Below, piece after piece: positions 10,158-22,772 of a stretch of DNA of 64,000 bases. How positions within the stretch are numbered: position 1 is the stretch's first letter; every line of letters begins with the position of its first letter. Below the pieces are notes generated by a model. It made no database searches. It saw nothing but the letters and a program-made list of their open reading frames with translations, and had not been told where the DNA came from. The stretch lies in assembly GCA_039545295.1 (NCBI GenBank), contig BCIK01000012.1, forward strand, positions 806,001 through 870,000. The letters run 5' to 3'. Made by a program: the position numbers and the translations under genes. Source of the DNA: Udeniomyces pyricola. Taxonomy: Eukaryota > Basidiomycota > Tremellomycetes > Cystofilobasidiales > Mrakiaceae.

Positions 10158-12999
10158 CTAGTGACTGCTTGGATCTTCTTGCAATTTGGCAACCCGCCGG
10201 CTGAGCATCTCGTTTCTCGCCCGTTTGGTATGACGATTGACACCTCCATTGAAAGCACTTGAGGCGTCCTTCCTCCAACTGTGCCTCGAATCTTCTTGAC
10301 CAGCTTGGTCAATCGGCCGGTGGTTTATATGCAATACCGCCTTTCTCTCGGTTATCCTGCCACCACTATCCAAGGCGGGGCTTCCGCCTCGAACGACATG
10401 CTTCGGTCGAGAAGATGCAAGGGAAGAAGGAGACAAATCAGGATAGTCTCTCTCGTCGCTTGAGAGTGAAGGGGAGCAGTCAGATAGTCGAGGAGATGTG
10501 GGCGTCGAAGACATGGTTGAAAGGGAGGTCGACGATCCATTGTTGGACGAGAAAGATGAGGAAGAGGAACAAGCCGAAAGAGATCGAGAGTACTGATACG
10601 ATGAGGACGAGCCACGGTCGTCAAGGGGGGTTATGGCGTATTTTTTCAGGAGAGCGGGTCCTCCAGGCTGGAAGAGGTCAAACAATAACGATTAACAAAC
10701 CCACAGAGCAAGATGGGAGAGTGTGAGCCTTCAAGCGATCCCAAGGAGTGTATTTCAGCGAGACAGATAACGTACATGATCGGTAAGGTACCCGCCTACA
10801 TCAACGACCCATCCATCAATGACAATAAACCACCGGCGTTCCTCTCCACCCAACTCAAACATGCCACCTGCATGACGTCGAATGTCTTCCCAGGTCCAAT
10901 TCGGCAGCGTCTTTTCGCGCGCCCTTTCACGTTCCTGGAAATTCGCGGGCTTCTGCGCGACGGACTGTGCAGGTTGAGCGGAAGGAGCGTGATGGCGGTG
11001 GTGCGAGTGAAGGGAACTTGAGGGGGAGCCATCGGCTTGAGCGTCGAGCTCATCGGCTTGAGAGCGAAGCATAGCGGCTTGAGCACGAAGGATGTCGGCC
11101 TGAGGAGTGATCTTGATCGAAGGCACGAGAGAGGGGAAGAATGAATGCAGAGTCCTGCGGAAGAACAAAAAGATCGAGCAGCGTGGCCAGCGGTAAGTAG
11201 GATGTACGTCTGACTTGCTGGATTACCAATCGCATCATAGGTACGAACCAGATGATCCATTTTGTTGGATCCCAGTCTTGAGGATGAGGTCCATTCTTGT
11301 AGTCATTACTGTGCAGTTTGTTGCAAGCGAAGATGCGGTACCCAAATCAGCTCAGCTGCTGTGATTGACGCGTCGAGAGTGCAACAACTGGAATGGTGAG
11401 GGGAAGAAGGAAGAACCAAATTCTCACGGAAATGCGTGATGGTAATTGTGATTACCTTCTCCACTAGTAAGCAGAGCCAAAAAGTAGTTTCCGCGAGCCG
11501 ATATCTGTGAAGCAGTGTCCCCAAAAGGTTCAATATCTATGCCTGAGCCACGCAAGCCTGTGCATAGTACATCTTAAAGCTCACTTCGTCCGTATAAGGT
11601 TGAAGACCCGTCCAGTGAGCAAGAGAGTTGATGCAGAAGGCTGGACATGAACAAGTAACACCGGTAAGGTCAGCTTGTGGAAAGGAGATTGGAAGCAGAA
11701 GACCAACGACGTACTTGTATGCCAGATGAAGAGTCGTGCGACAAGCCCGCCCCAGACGAAGCCTCCAAGAGCATCTCCCCAAAGAGATCCAATCCCAGCC
11801 GGTGCAGCCAGACCAAAGAGGAGAGCTCCAGCGACATAGTGCTTGTGCTGGAAGCAAACGACCGGGTCCGCGTCGAGATCGTCGCGCTCGATTGATTTTA
11901 GGCGTTCATACTTTGGCTTGAGGAAGATCCACCCACAATGGCTCCAGAGCAAACCCTTGGACGCCGCATACGGATCGTGAACCGGGTCGTCGGTAAATCT
12001 GAAGTGGGAAAGATGCGTGTCGTCGTGCGTGAAGTGAATGTAAGCTCCGATCAAACTGCTTGCAGATCCATCCCGCCGGCGCGTTCGATGCAAATGCTTG
12101 GTACCCATGTCGCCACCAACACCGAGGGGAGGAACACTGACCGATGATGTAGTCGATGTCTCAGGACCCACCACCGAATGCTGCCTTGAAAGCCGAGGCA
12201 GCCCATGATGGCGAGCACGATCCGGACGGGGAGGGCTGCCTCGTACGCGCGATGAGACCATAGTCGATGATAACCAAGGGTGATGCTATGTAAGAGGAAG
12301 TGTTAATATTCGCAGAGAACTGAGAGACGTATATTGGGCCAAGAACCCAACCAAGCTTTGGGCTTGAGCTTTCAAAAAAGACTGAAGGGAAAACGAACCC
12401 GAAGCTCTGAGAAGGGGCAGGCAAAGGTGATGGCCGATGACCGAGGGAGCAGCCGCGAATCCAACGTCCTCGTCAGCAAATGAGAATAACGTACAGCCGA
12501 TCGATCTCGTTCAGTATCACTTACTGCAAGCTGCCAAGATGCAAACCAAAGCACGCGCGTCTGCCAGGGGAGCTGGCTCCAAGGTGACCACTGGAGGATG
12601 CCGTTAATGGCGAGAAGATGGAAGCTGATGAAGAAGATGGCGTTGGCTGAGAGGGGTAGGAGAAGGATCGACGCGCCGAGCAAAGGTGGATCGGGATCGA
12701 AGGGGAAAGACGAGGGAAGCGTGTGAGATCGGAGACGTAAGTACTAGGTTCGAACGGGTCATGGCTGACGAATTGACTGGATTGATCTCCGAGGCGTGAA
12801 TTATTTCAAGGCTGGCGATACGATTGTGGAAGAGGTGACTTGGACAAGCAAGCAGGAGTGAGGAAAGGTAAGGTAGAAAGTGGAGGGGAGCCGTGGGAAC
12901 GGAGTCGGCGGGGAATCGAATAGAGCAAAACATTGTAAACTGACTCCACCATATCTTGGGCTTGGTCGCTATCGGGGGAGGAGCAGGGGAGGAGGGCAT
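10158..12999 (-). CDS. OLE1: Acyl-CoA delta-9 desaturase (stearoyl-CoA desaturase) with C-terminal cytochrome b5
   Basis: Makes oleic and palmitoleic acids from saturated acyl-CoA in the ER membrane. Ten exons: 12999-12945, 12646-12525, 12406-12399 (8 nt), 12285-12142, 11998-11715, 11640-11585, 11504-11428, 11308-11249, 11154-10776, 10667-10158; 564 residues in frame. All three His boxes are present: HRLWSH, HRLHHR and HNYHH (commonly HNFHH). Hydrophobic segments include IFFISFHLLAI and the stretch after YVAGALLFG. The b5 domain has its first haem His in DHPGG and the NGGV block near the end. A Ser-rich insertion of about 117 residues (codons roughly 10628-10271) splits the b5 fold between KKYAIT and KDASSAFNGG. 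It is divergent from the membrane-protein gene at 13867. Identity is certain; small exon ends are inferred from frame and motif fit. Confidence 0.92.
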
Positions 13000-13866
13000 G
13001 TTGGCAGACTAGGAGGACAGGAGGAGAACGAGTCTGATAGATCCGAGATATGATTGATAGGATGAGAGGGAGAGATGGCCAGAGAAATCGAGGCCGGTTG
13101 TTGCCAGCGCAGGCCAGCGCCCAGCCGCTGCTTCTCGTTCGGTTGGGTGCGGAGTCGCCGCGCCCGATCGCCTGCTGGAAGCAGCTGATTAAAATATTCG
13201 ATAGCAGCCATTATTCAAGGCAGACGTTATTAGCATTGTTAGCTGCAGGACCTGCAGTCTGTCTGATCGACGCGTGTCTCTTCGCTCGCGAGCTTGCGAT
13301 CGATCGTGCACATATACATCGACATCGTGCGTCATATCTGCAGCGATATATCATATATATATATGTGTGTGTTCACGGACCACTCATGGATCTTTCACCC
13401 AATACCACAGCCTCGTCTCGGCCCAGATACAGCTTTGATATAATCTGCATACTAGCGGCAACCAGCCAAAATCGGCCTGCATCAACCGTCCGGACGTAAC
13501 TGGTTGGCACGCGTCATCTAATCGATCATCATAATGTATTGGCTGGCTTGGGCTGGCCCGGCTTGGCCCGGCCTGGCTTTCTTCGTTTTTATTTTTTGGT
13601 GTCAATTTTTTTTTTCGCTCCGTCTCGCTCCACCCTACCCTGATTTGCAATGCCGCTCTCGTTATGTTATATCGCACCCAGAAGTTGATTAATGATTGCC
13701 TATCCAGCCTCGATTATGTTTCCGATGGGTCCTAATTTCTCTCATTGATTTTTCATTCCTCCTTAGGCGCTGTAGCACGGGCTCCAAACGCTCACCATAT
13801 CCACTGATCCTGAGGTCCGACCCTCCCTACACTATCTAAGCTACCTAGACGACCTCATCCGCCAGC
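13000..13866. promoter_or_regulatory. Divergent intergenic region between OLE1 and a membrane-protein gene
   Basis: These 867 bases should hold both promoters and 5' untranslated regions. They include an AT repeat near 13346-13361, a GC-rich stretch with repeated GGCTTGGCCC-like units near 13540-13580, and a T/A-rich tract near 13590-13615. No coding exon is supported. Confidence 0.4.
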
Positions 13867-16009
13867 ATGCGTGCTACCGACAGCCTGCTCAATCGTTCCC
13901 CTGCAGCTGGGCGTGTTCGCCTCGGTCTCCTCTTTCTCCTGCTGTCGCCAGCTCTCGACCCGAGGGCTAGTGCATCCGCCTTCAGACTTGCCACTTCAGA
14001 GCTCTGCGAAGGCTATGACGCCGCCAACTCATACCTACCATCTCAGGCCCTTGCCCTCGCAACCCTTCTCGGTGGAATTGATGCTTCAAGTATTTGCGCA
14101 GAGTACGCTGCTACTCGCCGGACAAGAAGCTCGGAATCTTCGTGAGCACTGCATTTGCCTCGCTTCCAATATATACGTCGAGCTTCAAGATGAGGCGCAG
14201 AGTGGAGGTGGACGAGTGGCATGTGGCACCCGTTCGGAACTCGGCACGTTCGATCGGAGCAAGTTCGGCGTCTTCGAAACCACCTCCTGCTTTTGCACTC
14301 CACAGCGTAATCAATATGTCGGCTGACGATGCTGACTTTGCTTTGCCTGGATTCCATCCGCTTGGTCTTGCCTGTGAAGCAGTATGACCCAGATAAACTC
14401 GTACGTAACATCCACACGGCTCGATTGCTCGGCCACTGGGTTGTACGTCCGTGACTGAGTTCCCTGTCTGACTGGTGCTCCACAATAATCTTGTATCAAC
14501 CTCATTATCAGACCTAGCACTGCCTCCACCGCATCTGCCGACTCCACATTTTCGACAGCATCCACTACTTCAACCCCTTTCTCGTCCGCCTCGTCGCCGA
14601 TCTCAACCAGCTCATCTGCCACTCTGGGCAAGCCAGCCCTCTCTGCGCTTGATGCCGCCGCCCCACTGACAACGACCCCGGCACTAGTTGTTTCCCCTCC
14701 GAGTCCTCTTACGGATGTCCCTAATACCATATCGAGAACCTCATCAACTCATAATTCCTTGCCATCCTCTTCCATCATCTCATCGTCTCGCAATCTATCT
14801 CGCCGAGATATCCTGGTTCTGACTGGTTGCCTTGCCGTTGCCCTTCCCCTGATATGCATGGTCTGCATCCTGCTTCTCATGCGAAGGCGAGCCAAGCGAC
14901 GCAACGCTGCTCACCGCCGGAGTCATCAGTATCTCCTACGCTCGAGCTTTCAGCCGGGTGAGAAACCGTTCTATGCGACGACGAGTTCTATCCAGAGTGG
15001 AGATAAAATCGAGTCGGGTGGGGACAACCGAAGTGGTGGACGAGATGTGTGGATCCCTCCACCAGTTCCCCCATGTGCTCTCACGAGTCCTCCTCCCAAG
15101 TTTGTTGACATCAACGCTCCGCGTGGAGGATCGGCCGGTATGCTGGCTACTCACCAGAGGATATACTCGCGAGGACGAGAAGGCGACGTCCTGGGGACCG
15201 ATGGCAGCGGAACGACGAAGATCCGACGACTTTACACCTCTCTTCGACGGTCTCGCCATCTCTCTGGTACCTCATCTGTTAGTCCTTTTGGAGGCGACTG
15301 GCACGAACGATCACCCTCCCCTCTTCAAGACGATGCAGCCACCATTCGATGGGACCCCTTGCCTCCTTTACCCCCTAACGCCGGTCGGCACCCATCTACA
15401 TCCTCTCTCACTACGCCTCCCGTATTCCTTCCCCCACATTCTTTCCTCTCTCGTCAACAATCAGCTCAACCTTCCATTGGCTCGACTCACTCAAGTCATT
15501 ACTACTTCTTGCACTCGAGTGGAGGGGCGAATGGGGCAGGGTGCTTAAGAGCTGTCAACGGGGTCGACGGTGATGCCCTCAGCTTCGACAACGATGACGA
15601 TCCGAGCGATAGCATCGATCATCAAGAGGCAATGATGCAACACCATTCTCCACTAGACTACTATCATCCCTGTGCCATGCCATTTGATGAAGATCCCACG
15701 ACTGTCTCATCACCGACGAGCCCCATCTCGCCATTCGACCTTCGAGTGCAACAACTCGACATCTCTTCCGCGAGTCCTCTTGCAGCCGCTTTCTATTCGC
15801 CTTACCACGACGGCTATCATGGCTTTGGTGATGACACCGATGAGTTGTCCCTCCATCGCCCAGCGTCTGGTCGAGCCATCGAGATTGTTGGTCGAAAGCA
15901 GTCGGCCGGAACGATGAGCGTCGTCACGAAGAGTACACTTCGAGGAGACAGGGGAGGAAGCATTGGGAGCAACCCATTTGATGATGAAGAGGCTGTGATC
16001 GAGAGGTGA
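13867..16009 (+). CDS. Single-pass type I membrane protein with Ser/Thr-rich ectodomain and long cytoplasmic tail (unknown function)
   Basis: The N-terminus at ATG 13867 has a signal-peptide pattern (LGLLFLLLSPALDP then ASASA) followed by Cys-containing sequence. The last exon starts after an AG near 14510 and runs to TGA at 16007-16009. It encodes a Ser/Thr/Pro-rich stalk, a transmembrane helix (VALPLICMVCILLLM) closed by RRRAKRR, and a tail of about 375 residues rich in Ser, Pro and His. This is the layout of fungal cell-wall sensors and other orphan surface proteins, but no WSC or other named domain is seen. Between about 14136 and 14510 the splicing is unclear: donors near 14140, 14318 and 14402 allow one continuous model, but its ectodomain sequence is not convincing. 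The ends are reliable and the middle is provisional. Confidence 0.6.
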
Positions 16010-16673
16010 TGAAGTTTTTCTTCCCTTCTTCTTCTTTTTTTTCCCCCCCTTTTCTTTGCCGCGGCGTTTCGAACTTGTCTCATCTTGTTCACTGCTGTCT
16101 TCCTCTTGTGGTCGTTGACGACCCTCTTGTTCTAGCACTCAATCTCCGCGTTTGCCTATTCCCCTTCTGCTTCTCATCATTCACGAACTTTCATCTCTCT
16201 TGTCTCACTTCGTACCGACTCTCACCCGTTTTTTCGTTTGCATGCTTCAGTCGTTATGGCTGCATTTTGTTTCCCTCGCTTTGATTGCTCTTCGTTTTTT
16301 TGCTTGTTTTTTTTTTCTTTTTCTTTGAAAGCTCATACTGTCCTTCGCGCGATTCGTTTATCGCGTTCTGTGGTTTTGTCTTAGGCTTTTTGTTTTGGTT
16401 TTCATGTAGGCGAAACTTGATGGGATTCTTCCATACACGGTCTTACACGTCGATATATACACGTTCAATGGTCCTCGCTACTTCTTGTCTGATACGAAGA
16501 GTTGCACGTCACGTCAAAAATGACCTTTTCTTTCGTTGGAGGAAAGCTCAGCAAGACACACACTCTGCTATGTTACAAAACTCTATATCACACCCTCTTT
16601 GACACCAGAAAAAAAAAGATACATATACACACATATATATATATATATGACAGAGAACAACGTAGGCGCATAA
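16010..16673. other. Convergent 3' regions, no gene seen
   Basis: T-rich sequence after the membrane-protein stop, then a TA repeat near 16637-16648 before the stop of the WBP11-like gene. Short ORFs in it are low-complexity translations of pyrimidine tracts. No gene is supported. Confidence 0.5.
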
Positions 16674-19101
16674 TCATTGCAACCCATCGAGTCCCTTCAA
16701 GAACGAATCGTACCCGTCCTTATCCTGCTTCTTCGTGGACCCAACTAAGCCCGCACCACTAACCGCACCACCACCAAACTTACCAAGGACGCCTCCCAAA
16801 CTCTTCATCAACTCGCTCGGCTCGTTCATCCCTCCACTCCCACCAAAGCCGCCGCCGCCGCCGCCATCGGTCCGAGTAGGATCAGCCAAAGTCCTCGCTC
16901 GCTTGATGGGAACGATATCCCCCGCTTCACGAGGAGGTTCCGGTTCAGCTGGGGCAGACGTGATAGGTTTCGGTCGGGAGGCTGCCAAAGCGGCTTTCCG
17001 CTTCACCGCCGTCGGAACGAACGCAGCGGACTCTTTCCGGAAATCTCGGAGCACAGGGGCGGCAGAGATGGTCGTTGGAGGAGCTGATGGAGTGGCTGTT
17101 GTAGTTGATGATGATGGTGATGAAGTGGTGGGGGTGAGGTTGCTAGAGCTTGATGCGAGAGGCGTCAGGTTGGGATTGGCGGGTAATCCGGCAGATGCAG
17201 GAGGAGGTCGACGGGCGATTTGATGCCCTTGATACGTTTGATGAGGAACATCCGATAAGGGGTCGTGTTGAAGCGAAGGTGGAGGCCGAAAACCTCGAGG
17301 TGGTCGACCGAACGAACCAGGTGGACGAACGTTGGGATTCGCTTGGTTTGGATGAGGTTGGTTTGGGAAGAAATTGGGCGGAGGTCGTTGATGGCTGTTG
17401 AATGGTTGAGGGGGACGGAAGGGAGGAGCGGCACCGTTAAATCCGGCGTGAGGTGGACGGAAGTTTGGGTTAAGCCCTCCTTGGGGTGGTCGGAAGCCGC
17501 CGGTTGAGAAGCCGGCGGGGCCCGAGGGGTATCCCATAGTGGGAGGGGGCATGGATGGATTGAAGCCCGGAGGCGGATACGGCGGGAACCTCCCTGGAAG
17601 AGGTGGAGGGCCTGGTGGAAGAGGAGGTTGGACAATCGGTTTAGGAGGGGGAGGTCCGGAAGGCATGACAATCTCGTCGTCGGAGTCTTCGTCGGAGTCA
17701 TCATCGGATGAAGAAGCTTCTCCTGGAGGTGGACCTTCGGGGAGGATGATGTCGTCGTCTGAGCCAGATTCAGAGTCATCTGGGACGGAGACAGAGGAAT
17801 TTTGGTTGGGAAGTAAGTGAACCATGGACAGGTATGTAAGATAGTGAGAATCATATTCTACAGTTCGATGAAGCACACAAGATAGGATCCGTGATGCAGC
17901 CTTACCTTCCTCGCTAAGATCATCGTCGCCCTCTCCACCTTGCAGCTCAGCAGGATATGGTTCAGGCGTTCGGGCTGCCAGTGTTCAAGACGGATAGTTT
18001 GCTGTCAGTATACCAAGAAACCTAACCTTGTCGGAGTTATCGAGAACGAAAGAAGAAGATACTGCTGCGTACGTCTTTCAACATATGGCATGCCTGGAGG
18101 AGGAGCTCCATAAGGGTTGAGAACTGGGTCGTAGTAGATGGATCTCTCTGGGTGTCTCTGGTGAATCAGACAACATTCACACCATCTGATGGTTAGCCTG
18201 TCTGAAGGGGATGGTATGCCTTGTCCAAGAGTGAACGAGGCTGAGCAGCCAACTGACCAGCCTGCCATCTTTACCATACAACGGACCTCCTCTCCCTCCA
18301 CTGCTACCTTCATTCGCTTCCTTTCCTTCAGCCTTTTCCTTCTCGGCCTTGAGTCTTGCCTCTTCGTTGGGATAGACAAACTTGCGATGCTCTGGATGCT
18401 TCTCGAGGTAATCATCCTTGGTCTTCTTGATGCGTTCAACTTCGGCTCGAAGGGACGTGAGCTTCTCCTTTTCTGCCGCAGTGAGGGTCCCACGACGTTC
18501 TCCGTCAGACAGTCTTCGGATTTCGGCCTCGTAGCCTTTTTGGGTAGCGAGGTGAAAGGGGGCGGAAGAGAGTGAATCGGAATTAAAGGTCAAACAAACA
18601 TCGGGGACAAGGAAGGAAGAAAGATAGCGAGGAGGGCGTAAATGAGGGCGCTGATCCGACGCGTCGAGTCGATCAGATGTCGGTCATGTCAGGACTTTAC
18701 CTCCGGTGTCCTTTTTGAGGGTGACGACTTCTCTAACTTTCTTCCTGTTTTCCTTGTTCTAGGGTGGACGAAAAGAGGGTGTGGCCAACATCGAGATGGG
18801 GGGGGGGGGGGCAATAGAATTTTGGAAGGATCGGGTGGGTGAGCAAGGCGTCGGCGAGTTTAGCTGAGTGGGCGAATGATTGGAGGATGGAGAGACCGAC
18901 TTTCTTGAGCTCCTTGGCTCTTTGAGCCTTGCCTGTAGAGGTTTTTTTTTGTGGAGTGGGGGAGAAAGACCAAGGGGAAGAGTAAGTTGAGTAACGCTTC
19001 GAACTAGAGCTGAGCGGTACTCAGGCAGACAGGCCGGGAGTGGAAGATGTAGTGGGTGACGAACGATGGGCATCTGCCGGGTTGGCTGTCTTTTTAGCCA
19101 T
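16674..19101 (-). CDS. WBP11-like proline-rich splicing-associated protein
   Basis: Seven exons: 19101-19065, 18932-18901, 18758-18701, 18535-18258, 18157-18073, 17974-17906, 17779-16674; 554 residues in frame. The N-terminus MAKKTANPADAHRK, the basic AKELKK / NKENRKKVREVV block and the box RSIYYDPVLNPYGAPPPGM are hallmarks of WW-domain-binding protein 11 (Npw38-binding). Two acidic Ser/Asp patches follow, each ending in PxGPPP, then a long Pro/Gly/Phe-rich tail and a final helical segment. WBP11 proteins bind WW domains of spliceosomal factors and PP1 in the nucleus; that is family knowledge. The 3' neighbour is convergent, and the RNF10 gene is divergent with about 415 bases between starts. 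Confidence 0.85.
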
Positions 19102-19516
19102 TGGTCGATGTGGGGATGGGCGTTGATGAGCAGGCGGGAGATGGTGATGATGATGATGGTGGTGGCTGGAGGAGTGTATATATGGGCGGTAGGAGTGGGT
19201 GTATGCGGTTGAGTGATCTGTACTTGGGACGACCTGATGGTGCAACAGGCTGTACTGTATGTTGCTGTATGTATAATATACTGTAACATATTAACTAATT
19301 AACATATTAACATATTGATGTATTAATATATATTGATATAACGGTCAATTATCAAGTTGGCTCGGCTCGTCCATGACGCACTCGCCCGTTGGCCGTTTGT
19401 TGGTTTGGATAGTTGTTACGCCTCATCCCGACTGTGTATCGTACATATCCCCCAGCTGCCTTCCCCCAGAGAAGGCACCATCCCTCCCATCTTCCCAACA
19501 TACCCCTCCTCCCTCT
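19102..19516. promoter_or_regulatory. Divergent promoter, WBP11-like / RNF10-like
   Basis: These 415 bases hold the upstream regions of both genes. GATGAT repeats lie near 19146-19160, and an AT-rich block of repeated TTAACATATTAA-like sequence at about 19280-19345 could serve core promoter function. No specific factor site is called. Confidence 0.4.
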
Positions 19517-22500
19517 ATGAGTACACTCCGCATGAACCCCAACAATAATAACAACAACAACAAGAACACCGACCGCAATGCCAGGCCCTCAGTCCAAGCC
19601 GGCGGCGGCGGAAGAAAGGCCGCCCAGAACGCCAACCATCTCCTCGCCTTTTCCCTTCCGGCCAGGGTCGAGAGGCCTCCCCCTCCCAGGAGAAGTCGTA
19701 AGCACGGGGGTGGCGAAGGCGCTCGCTGGCAAGTTTTCAACAAAGAAAGTCAGTCCAATTCGTCTCTCACACACACTCTTTGCCGCCTTATCGTCTCATC
19801 ATCACCCCGACCGTCGTGTCCGTCCCTGGTGGTGTGGCGTTGCGGCCGGTGGGATCGGGCACGTTCGTCTCTGTCCGTCGGGCACCCACCTAGATCACTG
19901 CCTTCTTGCTCACAATAATCTTCTTCGTCATCTTATCCTCCAGAGTTTGTCAATGCGTCATTCCGGTTCATGATGAAGCCCACAGGAGACTATACGGCCT
20001 ACTTTACCGACTCTGACATGTGAGAGCTTTCCTCCTTGGCCTTTCCTTTCTGCTTCCTAATTGGCTTGTCATCCTCTCATCTGACATGCCGACTCTATTC
20101 TTGATGTCCACCTAACTGGGAGCAGCTTCTTCCACTGGCCTGATATTCTTCAAGTACTCATCCCTTCGCCGGCGCCCTCAATTCTCGCTTCGATCGGAGC
20201 GGACGAGAGCGAGTTAACGTCGTCCTCGAGAAAGGATCACCTCGCCACGCCCAACTGCCCAATCTGCCTGGGTGTGAGTAACAGCTCTTTCTGGCTTCAA
20301 CGATAGCAACAACAACTCACTCGGCACGTAACGATGCATACTATCCCTCGTACTGACAATCGAACCATAACTCTCGTATCAGGTCCCGGTTGCGAGCCGA
20401 ATGACGAAATGCGGCCACGTCTATTGCTTCCCATGTATCCTCCACTTTCTTGCCCTGAGCGACGACAAGTTTGCCAAATGCCCTATTTGGTTAGTTTTGA
20501 CGTGAAGAGGACCGTTTATACTTTTTGTCATCTCTGGCGAACGGCCAGGGTGTCTCAACGAACGATTGGAGGCTGACCAAAGACAACGCTACCGTGATGT
20601 TTCGGTCGCTCTCTTCCATCTGATTTATTGTTTCTCCCCTCCTGTCACAGCAATGACTCCATATACTCAAAAGATCTCAAATGCGTCACTTGGACACCAA
20701 TTCTTCCCGAGCCTGAACTTCCTACACCTTTGTCTACTTTACTCCCACACAATGACCACGATCATGCTCATATCACCCATCCCCACGACCACGACCATCA
20801 CGAGATCTCATCCGACCTCGAGGGTGTTCCAGCGCCACCTCGACCTACTCCCTCTGCTCGATCCAAAGCTAAACAATCCTCGGGTCCGTCGCATCTTCTT
20901 CGGCTCATGCAACGGCCCCAACACACGACTCTCGCCCTGCCTCGGTCTCCAATCTGGCCGTCATCTGCTATCCCCCCACACGAGGCGCCCTATCACTTCC
21001 TCCCTGATGTGTCGACTTTTGCTCGGTTCATGCTTGCCACGCCTTCCTACCTCGTTTCGCAGCTCCAACGCGACATTCGAGAACTTGCTGATGAGCGCAA
21101 AGCTCAGCGGCAAGCGGGCGAGACCGGTGTTGGGCTCGGCTTCATCGACGCCGCCAGGAAAAAGGTCGAGGAGCAGATTGAGCGTGCTCAGGCTGAGCTT
21201 GGGATTGAGAGTGTGTGGAAAAAGATCAGAGATGTCACAGAGGCGGTCGAGGTGTTGGAAAAGAAGGACGTTAGGGATCGCGATCGGGAGCAGAAGCGAG
21301 CAGAGCGGGAGAAGAAGGAGCTCGAGCTGGCGAGTGATCCTACGGCCATGACAACCGCAGAGACAGCCAGCATCGTCTCGCCGGGTCTTCAGACGCTTTT
21401 CCCCGAGGCGGGCTCGAACGCGGTCCAAGGATCTACATCTGCCTCGTCGGCAATGCTCAACCCCAACACTCCGTCCTTTACTCCTGCTCAAACGCCTCAC
21501 GCCCTCTTGGCTCACCTTGGCCATAACTGGACGCCACCTCCCGCTGTCGCCGTGCCGTCCACATCCCCTACTAAATCGACTCTACCCCACCCACATCTGT
21601 CTTCGGGCCGTCAGCAGCCTCAATCTAACAAGCCACGGAAACATCTCGCACCCCCACCAGAGCCGAGCTTCTTCTTCTACCAATCGTACTCGGGGCAGCA
21701 GATTTATCTTCACCCACTCGATATTCGCGTGCTTTTGCACGAGTACAAGACGTACTCGATGTTTCCCGAGATGCTTAAAGTTTCGATCGAAGGTGGCGAA
21801 GAAGGCACCAGTGAGTTGTCTCTTTGATGCCTGTGCCCCCTTTTCCGTCTTACTGCTCCCCTTCCCCCCCCCCCTTCCCCCTCTTCTTAAGTGCAACCGT
21901 TTGCGAGAGAAGCAGAATTCTGACTGGTATCTCCGATGTGTCATCTTTCTTCCTTTATCTTCTTTTTCTGTTGATTTTTGTTGGTTTTCCTCCGCTCTCT
22001 TACACTTCAAGTGAACGATGATCTCCGCCGCCGCTGCAAGTACCTCTCTCACCTTCCAACAGGTTCCTCTATCTTCTTCCTTGAGACCGATCTCGCCTCG
22101 CTGGTTTCCTCGGCCACGCTCTCGGCGTTTGAAGCACCCCTTCGTCAACGTCGTCAGCGGCGCAAAGAACGCGGCAAGCGAGAGGAACGTGACCGGAAAC
22201 GTGCTGAGGAAAGGGAGCGGGAAAAAGAGGGTGAACAGTTCGTTCGCACGACAGGTAGCGGGATGATGGGTAGTTTAGGCAGCGGTGGTGGTGGTAGTGG
22301 TGGAATGACGGGTTACATTCGGGGGGATGACGATTTTGAAGAGGCACTCCAACGAAGTCTGATGGATGATCCGGTGTTGGGTGATGGATCGAACCCGTCT
22401 TCGTCGTACCCACCGGCTGTTTCACCTTCGACTTCACCTTCGACTCCTTGGGGAAGTGGTGCGATGGGCGCTCGGTCCTTTGCAACGGCTCTTCATTCCC

Positions 22501-22772
22501 ATCACGCTACCTCGTCGACGTACGGCCGTGGATCAGGCGAACCCAAGAGATCGAAGGAGGAAGAGGAGGAGATCGCCGCGCTCTGGGCGAGGTTTGAGAC
22601 GGAGGAAGGTGAAGGGAATCGAGTTGACAGAAGGAGAGGCGGGCAGATTGGTGAGAGTTCGACCGGAAGTGCTGGGGCTGGAGGTCCTGGACCGACTGCA
22701 GGAGGCGGTGGTAAGAAGAAGAAAAAGGGGCAGAAGGTTCTTTTGACAGGTGGTGGACGGAGAGGCGCTTAG
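19517..22772 (+). CDS. MAG2: RING finger protein of the RNF10 / Mag2 family
   Basis: Six exons: 19517-19748, 19944-20019, 20126-20273, 20383-20489, 20651-21810, 22012-22772; 827 residues. The conserved N-terminal block has NHLLAFSLPAR, FRFMMKP and FFHWPDILQVLIP. The C3HC4 RING spans roughly residues 145-195: CPICLG, KCGHVYCFPC and CPIC, with the last Cys codon split by intron 4 and followed by NDSIYSKDLKCV. The C-terminal half carries FFFYQSYSGQQIYLHPLDIR and YKTYSMFPEM, typical of this family, then a Lys/Arg/Glu-rich helix and a Gly/Ser-rich end. RNF10/Mag2 proteins are ubiquitin ligases linked to modification of stalled 40S ribosomes; that is family knowledge. The start could also be the next in-frame Met six codons on. 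Confidence 0.9.

Noticed and set aside
13050..13499. 149-codon + strand ORF upstream of the membrane-protein gene
   Set aside because: It lies in the divergent spacer, overlaps repeats and AT tracts, and shows no recognisable domain.
16674..17820. Several + strand ORFs rich in Gly, Glu and Val
   Set aside because: Antisense shadows of the Pro-rich tail of the WBP11-like protein.
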